Origin: Sanderia malayensis
Lineage: Eukaryota > Cnidaria > Scyphozoa > Semaeostomeae > Pelagiidae
Assembly (NCBI GenBank): GCA_013076295.1
Contig: RQOL01000930.1
Coordinates: 37,438 to 101,437, forward strand
DNA: 64,000 nucleotides
Reading direction: 5' to 3'
Below, in pieces: positions 10,358 to 21,711 of this stretch; positions within the stretch are counted from its first letter, which is position 1; every line of letters begins with the position of its first letter. Position numbers and translations under genes: made by a program. The notes under the pieces are model-generated. The model saw nothing but the letters and a program-made list of their open reading frames with translations, did not search any database and was not told the origin of the DNA.

Positions 10358-13300
10358 GGTGAAGGTTGCGAGTCCAGCTCAGGCAAATAAATTAGTACTT
10401 AATGTACACTTAGTAGTGAATTGTACCATTTTTTATCAGGTGGTGCAATACTTTTACTTTTGGTGGTGCAATACAATACTTGTGTATGGAAATCTTGATT
10501 CTCGAAACATGATTTTGGCAGCCATTCTCTTATATATATGGAATCCGTATGGGTAAATCCATCTATAATCCATAAAAGCTCAAAATCAAATTTCCAAACT
10601 TTCAAGTTCCGAGAAATTTGGCTCGTGAGTAGCAGAAACCTGAATGAAACCTACTAATTAGAGCCTTCTAATCAATTTGAGACAAATTTCATCCCTCAGG
10701 ACAGTTGGTTTAAAAATTAAGATCGCTGACTGGCTGCAACAAGTGCATACTTCATGAAGGCTTATAATGGAGTTTGCAAAATATCAATTTGAAAGAAATG
10801 TGCCTCTCAATTAGTCGAAACCAACTAATTCGAGCCTTCTAATCATTTTAGGACTAGTTTCAATCCTCTGGGACATTTAGCTCATGTCAAAATATTTTAA
10901 ATGTAAATCATAACATTATGGTTGGTAGAACTTGACAATTGTTCTACTTACAACAAGACAATAAGGTTGTTTTGTTATCTGTATTGCTTTGGTTCTTTGT
11001 CCGTACAACGGTGTATGTTTTCTTAGCCTGTAAAATTAACAATAATTCTATTAAAATTTTAGTCACAACCTTCACAGTTCTATTTATAATTTTAGTTTTA
11101 TCTACGAAAAAATTATGGTAAATCTTGGACTTTTTTATTGCCTTAATATTAATTAATATTTTGTTTAGAAAAATTTAAATAAAACATTTTTCCATGCAAT
11201 TGATCAAAGCTAAAATAATTGAAACTGTATGCTCACACACCCTTGTATATACGCTTGGATTCCCACCCTTCACCCTAGACTCTTGGGTGTTGCACTACCA
11301 TGAGCCCTAGAGAGTTCATATGAAGTCTAACTCTCGAGCATCATGGCGGAGCCGCTGAACTTTTGGGATTGTGTATCTTAAAAATAGCTTCGTGGACAGA
11401 AACTTAAGATTCTCTTGGCTTTGGGATGAATAATTGACAACCGAATCTAAAAATTGCAATGAATACATTACTTCGCTGGCAAATACACAGGAAATGAAAG
11501 ACACCAAATATTCTATTTCGTACACTAGAGACCATTGCTGTGACCATTTATTTTATGATTACAAGATGATTTAAACCGAAGAAAATTGAGATTAATGTTT
11601 GAATTTATAGCCGTTCGTTGGAATATATTTGACATAAGTACATATAAATAATTACAAATGGATCAATTATCAGTAATACATTATTGTGGATAAAAATATT
11701 AATAATTGAATAGATTTGAGTGAAGTGGACTTAGTTTGAGTTTGCAACTGATAATTCAACTGCTCTAATTATTCGTACACATTAGTTTCAAAACGATTAA
11801 AGCAGCGTGACGTAATTGCAAGGATAACGCATCAGGCTGATTTTTCACAAACGAAAGACCCAAACAAGAACCAAATTAGCCCGACATCAAAATCACGCGT
11901 TCCTATATGTTTACTGTTCCTCTGCTTCAAAACTACAACTTCCCATCCAGTGTTGTCGAAACAGTAATTTCTCAGGAAAGTGCCTCATCATTTCGGCACT
12001 TTTAAAATGCATAAATTATGATATCCTTGCGACAATTACGCCATATAAATATGAAAAAAACTAGCAAATTCCAAAGACAGATACGTCATTTGAAATTTTT
12101 ACTGGAGTACCACTAACTTATTTGTGTTGTCATCATTTTGTTAAATTATACCGATATGGCATAAAATGAAATAATATGGCAGTAATTGTGGCAACATTTT
12201 AGTAAATCGTGTCGGGTGGAATCTCTGGTGTTACACCCAAGGGGTGGGATGCAAGGGGCGGGGTAGTAAGGGAGTTGCTTTGCTGCTCGTGTCGACGAGT
12301 TGTACAAGTTATAGAATGAATGCAAAGAAAAACAGATGTAGTTGTCTTGTTATCGTTCCTTTTTGGCATCAAGTAATTATTCACTTTACAAGAGTACATT
12401 TCCTGCGACCTTATCATGCCTATTAACATCACAATATGCTCGGTCTCTATCTTTAAATAATTAATCAGTTTCATAATGAAAACGAGATTAACTTCGTCGT
12501 AATCTCGGTCTATCATCATTGTTGATAATAAGTGGGGCTAAAATCATGAAAATCTGGCTTTCCATGATTGAAGGACTTGCTCTGTAGCTCTGCAAGTTAT
12601 CTCTTGTTCTCTCTTTCGACTTGCTGATAAAAACACAGTGAATTTATTGCTTTGTCTATATCCTTCATTCTACATCTTTGCTCTATCACTCATGGGGCGA
12701 GATAATTTGTTTTTGTATGTTTTTCTGTCTATGCTTTGCAAATATTTTGTCTGTGCTTTTAATAATTCAATAACGTATAACATTATTTGTTCATTTTCCC
12801 GTAATTGGCAATATTGGCCTAACTCAGTTAGCTTATATTCGAATCCACACAAAAACCTTAACTGGTTTAAATACATAGTCCATTTGTATTTAATTCAGAA
12901 AACTACGAGTACTCCTTGTCTTTCTTAATATGCAGATATATAAAGGCTGGGCCAAAATGAGATAATTAAATTGCAATTGCCAGAAGGCAAATAATGATAA
13001 TAGCAGAAAATTTCCGGACAAGATGTATTTCGAGCTGAATATTGTATGGTATGATGCTTAAGCTTAGCACGATTAGGCTCAGGAGATTGTTTTTATTTTC
13101 CCCTCCCTGCATATCATATGCATGCAAGATGGCTCTTACAACAAAATGACGTCATTGGTCACCATGCTTTCCATCAAAACCTGCAAATTTCCAAAGTTTA
13201 ATTGGAATTTCCATTTGTCAAATCAGTGATAATCAGCATTACATGTTATGATCGATGAGGTTTTAAAAGATTGCTAAATTTTGCTGGTTACTTAGAAACT

Positions 13301-13591
13301 CCGTATTCATATGGAAAATATTCATAAATAAAGGTTCAGAAACCACTTAAGAAAAGAAATCATTTTATATTTTATTTATTAATAAAAACAGTTTGTTGTC
13401 AGCCGAGACGAAGCCATCTGCTCTTTCACATGATGGCGATGCATTTTAAGCTTTACAATCTTTACATAAACAATAACAGCTAAATGCAAAACTGAGCGAG
13501 AGTCATTTTAATGAAGACATCGTTGATGGTGTGGTTCTTGGCTGAAGGTAGAAAAAACACCTAGTTGTGACGTGGCATATAATAGTCGAAA
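10358..13591. other. Intergenic, no gene recognised
   Basis: The first 200 bp or so match the 5' flank of MATE A up to ATGGGTAAATCC near 10550 and represent the site that lacks the Foldback-like insertion. From about 10560 on I see AT-rich non-coding sequence with a few diverged copies of an AATTAGAGCCTTCTAATC motif (10655, 10825). No convincing exon or RNA gene was found, and the longest frames are under 110 codons and featureless. The right end should contain the promoter of the PAN gene. Confidence 0.5.
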
Positions 13592-15004
13592 ATGGAGCTT
13601 GTGAAACTCCTGAGAACACGCTGGCAATTCATGCTTGCCTTTCTCGTTGCAAGCCAACAGCAACATATGCTAACTACTGCTACTGCAACTACACTTACTT
13701 CGTATTACGAGAACTACGAAATTGTGGACAGCTCCGTGATCACATCATTTGATGTACCAAGCATTCAGAATTGTGTTCAAAAATGTCAGTTCGATAGTAG
13801 GTGCAACGTTGCTAATATTAAGGTGGTGGAAGCAGCTACTCTGCAGTCTGGCAAGATTAAATGCTTATTTGCAAGACTTGAATGCTTTGAGAATCTGCGT
13901 GACATAATGCAGGTATCAAATGGGTGGCAGTTGTATAAAATCCTCGATAAACATTGTTACTCTGATGCGGTATGTATATCTTGCACTCGACACTTTTCCA
14001 TATGAAAAGGCACCTTAATTTTGCCGAGCTTCGGATTGTGTTCTTAGTAAATGGGACGAAAAAACATCAACATTTTAGTTTTGACCAAAACAATGCGAGG
14101 AAGCATTTATATTTAAAATGAAGCGGAGTGACAATTTCATTCTAATATAAAGGCAAATTATATTTCTATTTCAAATAATATTATTGATGTTTTTTTTTTA
14201 TCTTACTTTCAGAAGACGACAACCCAACCTCAAACTCAACCTCAAACAGCATGCAATGGAGGTAAGCATAACTGGAATAAATGTCCACCCATTTCTCAAG
14301 CAGAAACAGCGGAGACCCGAATCTTGTGCACTGTACGTTTTAGCAAAGCTTGGAAGTTTGTTTTGCAGGGACTCAAACGCTTTAACAAGGCCCCACTCTT
14401 AATGGAGGTGTCCAGTAGGGGGGGGGGAGGGGGAGACAAAAAATCAGCTATAAAGTCGGTCAAAGATTGTGATTATAGCCCAGGTTGGCTTGTTATGATC
14501 TCAGCGTGAGCCATCTTGACTCAGAATGTGTACTGTAAGATAACAAAAACGTAAAAAGCACTTGCAACTTTGTGGTTTGCGTTTGATTATGTTTCTATAT
14601 AAATCCAGGTGATTTCATGTCTGTGCTTGTTTCTAGGTCAGTTCTATTTGAAGCACAAAATGGGGGGAAAGAAAATTTATTACAACGACCAAGGGTACTA
14701 TGTTTTGAAGAGCACGCAGGCCACGAAATTTTGCACCACAACGTCCCAGAATCGCCTCTACGACGTTGACAATAAAAAATGTTTGAAAATAGCCTCAAAC
14801 TCTCGTGTCACATTAAATAATGAATGCTCCACGTCCAGTGCAAATTTTCAAATCACAAACCAGGAAATAGTGTCCTACGGAAGTGGGAGCTCTTGTGTTT
14901 GGCAACAGCAGAGTGATAATCCACCAGAAAACGGAGTACTAACAGTGCGATCGGGGTGCTCCGAAAACGAGTCTACAGTTCTGTTTATGAAAGTCCCATT
15001 GTAA
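13592..15004 (+). CDS. Secreted PAN/apple-domain protein with an unrecognised C-terminal domain, 3 exons
   Basis: Exons 13592-13969, 14213-14261 and 14637-15004 have GT/AG borders and encode 264 residues. Residues 1-21 or so (MELVKLLRTRWQFMLAFLVA) form a signal peptide, so the product should be secreted. Residues about 40-125 are PAN/apple-like: CVQKCQFDSRCNVANI, then CLFARLECFE and a late Cys. PAN domains bind proteins or carbohydrates. Exon 2 encodes a short Thr/Gln linker (KTTTQPQTQPQTACNG). Exon 3 encodes about 122 residues beginning GQFYLKHKMGGKKIYYN with NKKCLKI and NNECS. It vaguely recalls a single ricin-type beta-trefoil repeat, but I do not recognise the domain. The layout of signal plus PAN in exon 1, a short exon 2 and a phase-1 exon 3 is the same as in the downstream family, suggesting exon shuffling onto a common PAN front. 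Function unknown. Confidence 0.8.
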
Positions 15005-15029
15005 GCAACTTGCATAAATGGATTGTTGA

Positions 15030-15730
15030 CGAATATAATACAATATTATATTACATTATATCATGCAATGTCATATTATGATGTTATGTTATGTTATGCT
15101 TTACTCCAATATATTATGTTATACAATACTATACTATACTAATGCCATATACTATACCATACTATACTATACTACACTACACGTTTTTTTTTTATAAGAA
15201 ACCACTTTATAAGAAACCTACTAGTAGAATTTGTGCTAAATTACAATAGATTCTTTTGTTCTATTGTTTTCCTTAACAATAGAAAACAATAGAAAATTTA
15301 AGAAACTTTTACTAGTAGGGCTTGAGCTAGGTTTCTTATAAAATAAAAAACGTGTACTATACTATCCCATACTATACCACACTATACTGAAGAATGCCAT
15401 ACTATACTATACTATACTATACTATGTTATACTATACGATAATATACTGTACTAAACTATGCTATAATATACATTGCGATGCTATACTATATAATACTAT
15501 GCTATACTATTCTAAACTATGCAATACTATACCATATTATGCCATATTATACCATACTATACTATGCTATACTATACTATGCTATACATTACGATGCTAC
15601 ATTATACTATACTATGCTATACTATAAACTATGCCATACTCTACTATATTATGCCATATTATACTATACTATACCATACTATGCTATGATATACATTACT
15701 ATATGCTATAATATACTGAACAAGTACAAA
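15030..15730. repeat. (ACTAT)n-type microsatellite tract
   Basis: About 700 bp of imperfect ACTAT/GCTAT/CCATA pentamers, interrupted by the inverted-repeat insertion at 15179-15355. Tyr/Leu/Ile-rich frames across it are low-complexity artefacts. Confidence 0.95.
15179..15355. mobile_element. Inverted-repeat MITE inside the microsatellite
   Basis: The ends ACACGTTTTTT and AAAAAACGTGT are inverted, as are the inner TTATAAGAAACC and GGTTTCTTATAA and the CTAGTAG blocks. The 177-bp unit has no coding content. The flanking microsatellite prevents a target duplication from being read. Confidence 0.7.
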
Positions 15731-15873
15731 TTTGTAAACATTGGGAGCATCAAAGGACAACACATTGACAGCAGGTTATTTCATCTCACATGTATATGTT
15801 CCTTTACAACAACAATACGAGAGCCCAATTTCCTAAGCTCATAAAAAATCTTAAGGTAATAACAAAAATAAGC

Positions 15874-15987
15874 TTCAGCTTTAAACGTTTCGATTTAATA
15901 ATCTTCATCAGTATAACTATTCTAGAGATATAGCTAGAGAATAGTCATACTGATGAAGATTATTAAATCGAAACGTTTAAAGCTGAA
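15874..15987. repeat. 114-bp foldback palindrome
   Basis: Two arms of about 50 bp begin TTCAGCTTTAAACGTTTCGA and end with its inverse TCGAAACGTTTAAAGCTGAA. They surround a loop of about 12 bp (AGAGATATAGCT). One mismatch or slip per arm at most. Possibly a solo MITE. Confidence 0.85.
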
Positions 15988-16057
15988 TTTTATTTCCTTT
16001 ACAACATATACATCCCATTATTTCAACCCATAAGAATCACAATAATAATATATCAAC

Positions 16058-16295
16058 CAATGGCGTAGATAGCAAATTTTATAGGGGGGGGGGCGAGAAA
16101 TTCCGATTTTCAACAAAAATTTAATAAGCACTTTTGTTTCTTCAAGACTGTGAATGTAAGATAAGGTCATTAGCTAGAACTGAACGTAAACAGAAGATAT
16201 TTATTTTCCGACAAGATCAGCAATTTTCCGACAAAACGGCAGTTTAATTCTACAGGAGTTTCTTCACCCCATGACCCCCTCTATCTACGGCAGTG
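16058..16295. mobile_element. hAT-type MITE upstream of PAN copy 1
   Basis: A 238-bp element flanked by the 8-bp direct repeat ATATCAAC (16050-16057 and 16296-16303). The ends are CAATGGCGTAGATAG and CTATCTACGGCAGTG. A related copy in inverse orientation lies at about 18967-19173. Confidence 0.85.
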
Positions 16296-16995
16296 ATATC
16301 AACCATAGAGAATCAACATAAACCATGGTCAACTACATCATACTGTGGCACAGGGGGTCAAACTTTGGGTTTTGTTATCATTTCGATTAAGTTCGGAAAA
16401 TTTACTTTCACTTGTTTAGTAAAATGCTGATCAAGTATTGCTTCTGGATAGGTGAAATCGAATTGTATATTGCTTCATTTACTCATTAGTAGAATTTAAA
16501 TGCAAGTATGCTCATGTTCGTCAAGCTTCATTAAATGAGTCAAAACGACGTCATTAAAACTTCCCATCAAAATGTTCCCAACTTCAATCCCATTCTTCGA
16601 CCTTCACCTGGATTGCGTAAAATTCAATGAAAAACACAAGTCAGGAACTTACTAGATTGTTTCAATAAAAACTCCTGTCTATTACAGCTGCCCCTTCGCT
16701 TTACACACGAAATTAAAATATTAAGCAATATAATGTCTTCCTAAGTACCTACATTTGCATATGGTCATATTTGTATATTGTAATGGTATATTGTAATGGT
16801 GTAATGGCATATTGTTATTTGCACTTACATCTTTGCCTTACCGAAATATTGTTTACCCAAAACAAGGCGACAAACGCCACTGTTTTCAAAGTATGCTTAA
16901 TCAAATAAAAATATAATTCGAGAAGATTCATGAATTATCCATATAAAATAACCATATATGGCATAAAATAAACAGATGTGATGGAATAGCGCGGA

Positions 16996-17003
16996 TATAA
17001 ATA
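16996..17003 (+). promoter_or_regulatory. Putative TATA box of PAN copy 1
   Basis: TATAAATA lies 81 bp upstream of the ATG. It is followed by CCTTGCATAT, a word shared with the 5' flank of copy 4. Placement is plausible for a TATA box but untested. Confidence 0.4.
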
Positions 17004-18447
17004 CTGGAAACCTTGCATATACTTCATAAAGGCAGCATTAGAAGCTAAACCCTTTCAAAGGAAGATATAGGCAGCCATGAAACAGACAGGACTCCATAAA
17101 CTTGGTCATACTTATGCATTACTTTGCATGTTGTGGTTGGTAATTGTTGCAGATGAAGAACATTCGAGTACAAAGCGTGCTGCATTTTCTATTGCACAAT
17201 CAGATGATGCAACTACGTCAAGAGTTGTAGTTGCAAGCTTACAATCACAGAGCGATTTAACATGCTCTCAAAAATGTCTCCGAAATGAAAAGTGCAAATT
17301 CAAGATATATCATGTTGAAACAAAGAAATGCCAGTTGCTTTCATCCATTTATGAAGAAGATTTAAACAATGAAAAAGCAATACCATTCAAGAAAGAAAAG
17401 ATCCCACATAAAGTAAGTCAAATTAACCTAAAAGTAATTTAGAGGCTCCTTATGACAAATAAGTAGAAAATTGGAGGTGAGTACCTATTCACTAATGTGA
17501 CACCATATATATCAACTCGTCAACAAACAACTTCAAATAAAAAAAAGTAAATAGCATCCTCTAAATTACGCTTTTAGAAAGATGGTTTATGCAAATCAAA
17601 ATCAAGTACTGGTTGCAGTGAAAATTGCGAGTGTGTTCAAACATGGCGATTTGAAGAGCCGACATACACTTGCAGCTGCACCAAACAAGATATTGATTCC
17701 TTAGTATATTTTGGAAAACAGATAAAATTAAATTGATTAGGCCTGTTGCTAAAGCTTACGTTTAATACATACTCGTCTTGAAAAGCTACAATAGTGGCCA
17801 AAAATCCCGTGGATACTTACAATTTTACAATGTTGTTTTTCAGGAAGGCCAATAAAAATATCCCATATGGGACTATAAAGGTGTCATTGATATTGATAAC
17901 ACAAGATTGTATTAAAAGGGTAAAGGGGTTGGGGGATGAAATGGAGCCAGGGGGAAAGGGGGGTGCTTTGTCATATATCCTAAAGACCTTTAGCCCCAAT
18001 TGCGTTCATACAGTTGGTACACAATTCAACTTTGAAAATAGAATGACACATCTTTGCGCAATTGCAGGTGTCTACAAATCATGCAAAGAAGCATTAATGA
18101 AAAATGGATGGGAAAAAGGGATGTATGCCATAAAGCAAAGTGGTTATCCGAATGAGATAAAAGTTGAGTGTATGAGATTGAAAGATGGATATTCATTTAT
18201 GGTATTTCATCACGACAGTGAATTATCAACCCAAGTTGAAGGATACGAAGATCGAGGATCATACGTTAAGAATTTTACGTATGAGTTCGACCTGAATACA
18301 ATCATATCAATTATCAAAGAATCACGTTACTGCAAACAGCACGTAAGAGCTGATTGCTATGACGCATACATGACTGGTTATACTTGGATAAAAGGTCGTA
18401 ATGGTACAAAACTGGATTTCTGGGGTGGTGGGCCCAGCAATTCCACT

Positions 18448-19318
18448 CAGGGGCGCCGGAAGCACGGGGGCAGCGGGGGCAGCTGCCCCCTCTGCCCTGA
18501 CGCTACGGGGGCGAGCGGGGGCAGCACTGTGCCCTTTTGAAAATGTCACTGTGTGTTACATATTCAATGGGGTATGTGCTACTTGGACAAGATGTTAAAA
18601 AATTAAAACTTTAGAGAGGATGCGAAGGATAAATTAGCCTGCATCTCTGTCCTTATCGATTTAGACGCATTAAAAAACGAACTCCAAGAGTTGCCCATAC
18701 CATAAATCCTTGAATCCACGAATAATCTCCCAACTTCGAACAAGCCCTCCCCTCGAATAAGCCCCCATACTGATAATTTTGCAAGGATGTTGGGTCCAGG
18801 TTTCTAAACATCGAAGTTTTTTAGGAATGTATGGCAAATAACAGCAAGTTTATACCAATAAATTCATTGATTGGCTGCATTGCATTGTATAGCTTTTATC
18901 TTGCGTAATATTGAACAATAATTAGGCTAAAATTTTGTTTTTGCCAGGATTTACGGTATATATTACTGTAGAGCTAAACTGCCGTTTTGTCGGAAAATTG
19001 CTGATCTTGTCGGGAAAAAGATATCCTCTGTTTACGTTCAGTTCTACCTAATTCCCTTATCTTACATTCTTGGTCTTGAAGAAACAAAAATGATCATTAA
19101 ATTTTTGTCGGAAAATCTGAATTTCTCCCCCGCCCCCCCCCCACCCCAATAAAATTTCCTATCTACGCCATTGGCAACTATACAATTCTGTAGCACTTTC
19201 ATCAGCAACAGCAAAACGTACATTTAGAATACGATGCGTCAAATAAGGAAATGGTTTTGAAAATGTGCCCTTTTTGAGCAGCTGCCCCCGCCGCCTCAAA
19301 ATGCTTCCGGCGCCCCTG
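18448..19318. mobile_element. hAT-type element inserted in a coding exon
   Basis: 871 bp with perfect 17-bp inverted ends CAGGGGCGCCGGAAGCA. It is flanked by the 8-bp direct repeat ATTCCACT (18440-18447 and 19319-19326), which is coding sequence of the host exon. GC-rich subterminal GGGGGCAGCTGC blocks are present at both ends. No transposase frame; another hAT-type fragment is nested inside it. Confidence 0.95.
18967..19173 (-). mobile_element. Nested, truncated hAT-type MITE
   Basis: This is the inverse of the element at 16058-16295. It shares the blocks around AAACTGCCGTTTTGTCGGAA and the terminal CTACGCCATTG at 19163-19173. The other terminus is missing or diverged, so no target duplication is visible. 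Confidence 0.65.
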
Positions 19319-19530
19319 ATTCCACTGGTTGCGCATGCGGTGTAACAAACAACTGTGCAAACAAGGAAAAACAATGCAACTGTGACAAGAATGATTCCAA
19401 ATGGCGTGTAGATGAAGGATATGTTAAAGAGAAAAATGTCTTGCCAATAATGGGCATAGCAGTTGGAGAAACGGGCAATAACTCTGAGCGTTTTCGTTAC
19501 ACAATTGGACCATTATTTTGCAAAATTTAA

Positions 19531-20510
19531 ATCCCGGTGTTGCAAAAAGCAAGCCTGATATCATTATCTTTGCTGATATTCAAATATTGTTTTTTTTTTT
19601 GCTAACGTTTAACACTGGTAAATTTTAATCAATCACGTGTGTTGTACGATAAATTATACTTATTGATAACTTCATTTTGTAATACCATTTTAGTTACACA
19701 CATAAAACTTGAAATCTCTAAATTTTTCTCAAAAGATTTTCGCTTTCGTTTCATCAGTGCAATTATTGTTTTCAAAAGCAAAGAACGCGTCTACCACTTG
19801 AATTTTTCATATTGCAAAAAAATTACGAAGCTCTCAATCAAGCCCACCCTTTCTTCTAAGCCCCCTTTTAAAGTGGTTGAAAGTAGTAAGCCCCAACGGA
19901 CATAAACAATTTACAGTTATATGTAACATTGTTAAGAAGTCGTATATAGAGAAAAAAAATTTGGCTTAAAAAAACCAAGACTTGACCTTGCATTAGCAAA
20001 AGTTCTGATTATCTTTTTGTTCTCTAGAACTGACGCTACCTCTCTCATGGCCTCTTAGGGGGCGCTTAGTGTAATCATCGATTCAGACGTATAGCTATAA
20101 GAATAACTTGCTCTATTCAAGTGATGATGAAAGTAACTTTTTGGAATATTTAGGATATTTAAATCATTCATATTATCATAAAGATCAAGCCAGGCGTTTT
20201 TGTACCTTCTAAACAATTTTTTAGGAGTGAAATTTTATTTTGCAACAGCCAAAGAAATCCTCATATATCGAATGAGTTGACGACATCCATGATGAGTGAC
20301 TGAGGGACGCTAGAAGCTTCTTTCTTTCGAATAGCAAAAGACTGAGGCAATATGTGAAAGAGTTATCCAAAAAAGGTATAAATAATACCATATAGAATGA
20401 GACTAAAAGTTTTATCGAAGGGAAAACGATTGGCGAAGATTCAAACAGACTTGAAAAAGATTGGCGATGGTTTAAACAGACTTGAATGTCTGTAAGCTGA
20501 ATATGATCGT
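19531..20510. other. Intergenic, repeat-rich, no gene recognised
   Basis: Downstream of copy 1 the sequence is AT-rich. An AAGCCCACCC/AAGCCCC block near 19840 recalls the inverted-repeat family seen at 43951. No exon or RNA gene recognised. Confidence 0.45.
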
Positions 20511-21711
20511 CAGGCGCGGATCCAGGAGAAAATCTGAGCGTCGCAAATGGGGGTCAGGGGGGCAAAGTCCAACGAAAGTTTCGGAACCACGCCCTCTTGG
20601 GCGGCGAAAAATAGCGGCCACGCCCCTTTTCTTTAATTCCTTTCATTGTGCTGCAGGCAAGGCCAATTAAGATATTTCTGTATTAAATTAAGTATTTGAT
20701 ACACATGAGCTTCATTCAAAGGATAGTTTAATATGATGCCAGTGTTTAACTCTAAATAGCACGAAACAAAGAGAACATGCAAGACATTCAATAATGCCAA
20801 TGTTTTTTCTTTGATAATTGTCAAGAAGAAAACAGAAATGTGAAAACAGAAATGTCTAATCATACAAAGAATAAAAAATAAAAATAATTTTTGGGCAAAA
20901 TAATTAGCAATAAGCAAGAACAAGAACAAAAACAAAAATTCAAATTGAGAAAACCCAAGCAGGCATTGTCTAATCAGTGTGGCCTAAACCCAGAATGTCA
21001 GCGAGCCTCATTCGACGAGGATGACAAATAGCAAACGGTTGAACGACTTCTTATAATGTCTTAGTCAATAGAGCGATGAACGTGAAGCACAGCTAGGCCA
21101 TTTAGCCTTTGTTCACACATGGTGCAACGAAACGAAAATATGTTTTCAGGCAGGATTGTGTAACATGTAACGGATATGAATTGTAACTTTCTCTTCCGCT
21201 GTATGAGCAGTAAGGAACAATAGGAGAAACAATTGCTGCATCATAATTTTTGCCTGATTGGCTTGCGACGGTCATGGGCTCTTGCCATTGGCTTGCGACT
21301 ACAGCGGACACTTGCTATTGGCTTGCGACTGTCAGTTGAATTTGACCGTCGCTTCCGCTCTTTGATCCACAGCAGCTGCTGTCGTTATACGATTTGTAAG
21401 AGAGCGGCCAAAGAGTCTCTCAAGGAGGAGTCTCTCAAAGAGTAAGAGCCGCAGAAATTATTCAAATCAAAACAAAATCGGCTCAGTGAAGGGGGCAAGC
21501 AGCTCAAAAATACAAGAAAGAGAACAGACCCGTGACAAAGCCAAGCGGGAATAAAATTAGTTGCGGCGGAGACAAATCATGTTGTGTTGATCATGGACTT
21601 TAGAAATTGTTTTGCATTTAAGAAAGGTTCTATTTAAATAATAAATTTAGGTTATTGCTCAAATCTGACCGTCGCAGCTTCGACGGTTGCGACCGTCTGG
21701 ATCCGCGCCTG
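20511..21711. mobile_element. Candidate hAT-type element, about 1.2 kb
   Basis: The ends CAGGCGCGGATCCAG and CTGGATCCGCGCCTG are perfect inverses 1.2 kb apart and look like hAT termini. The flanking eight bases (ATGATCGT and GCGATGGA) do not match, so the target duplication is lost or the ends belong to two copies. Inside are three ATTGGCTTGCGAC repeats (21258-21330) and no transposase. Confidence 0.6.

Larger units (their letters stand above)
17077..19530 (+). pseudogene. PAN/fibrinogen-like family copy 1, broken by a hAT insertion and a lost splice donor
   Basis: Exon 1 (17077-17412) is intact: signal peptide, DEEHSSTKR and the PAN domain with CSQKCLRNEKCKFKI. Exon 2 (17578-17689) is intact in frame, but the base after it is A instead of G (AAACAAG followed by ATATTG at 17690; copy 4 has GTATTG), so the invariant GT donor is gone. 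Exon 3 starts at 18068 and runs to 18447 inside DFWGGGPSNST. There an 871-bp transposon (18448-19318) interrupts it. The reading frame resumes at 19327 with GCACGVTNNCANKEKQCNCD and ends at 19530. Reading into the transposon stops at 18540. Two independent lesions argue that the copy no longer makes the full protein, although a secreted PAN-only product from exon 1 is conceivable. Without these lesions it would resemble copies 2-4 (about 344 residues). Confidence 0.85.

Noticed and set aside
15030..15730. CRISPR-like array
   Set aside because: A pentanucleotide tract without distinct spacers, in a eukaryotic genome.
15394..15844. Tyr/Ile-rich frames
   Set aside because: Translation of the ACTAT microsatellite.
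17794..18540. Single 248-residue gene spanning intron 2, exon 3 and transposon of PAN copy 1
   Set aside because: The first 90 residues come from intron sequence, the last 30 from the hAT insertion, and the middle is exon 3 of the broken gene.
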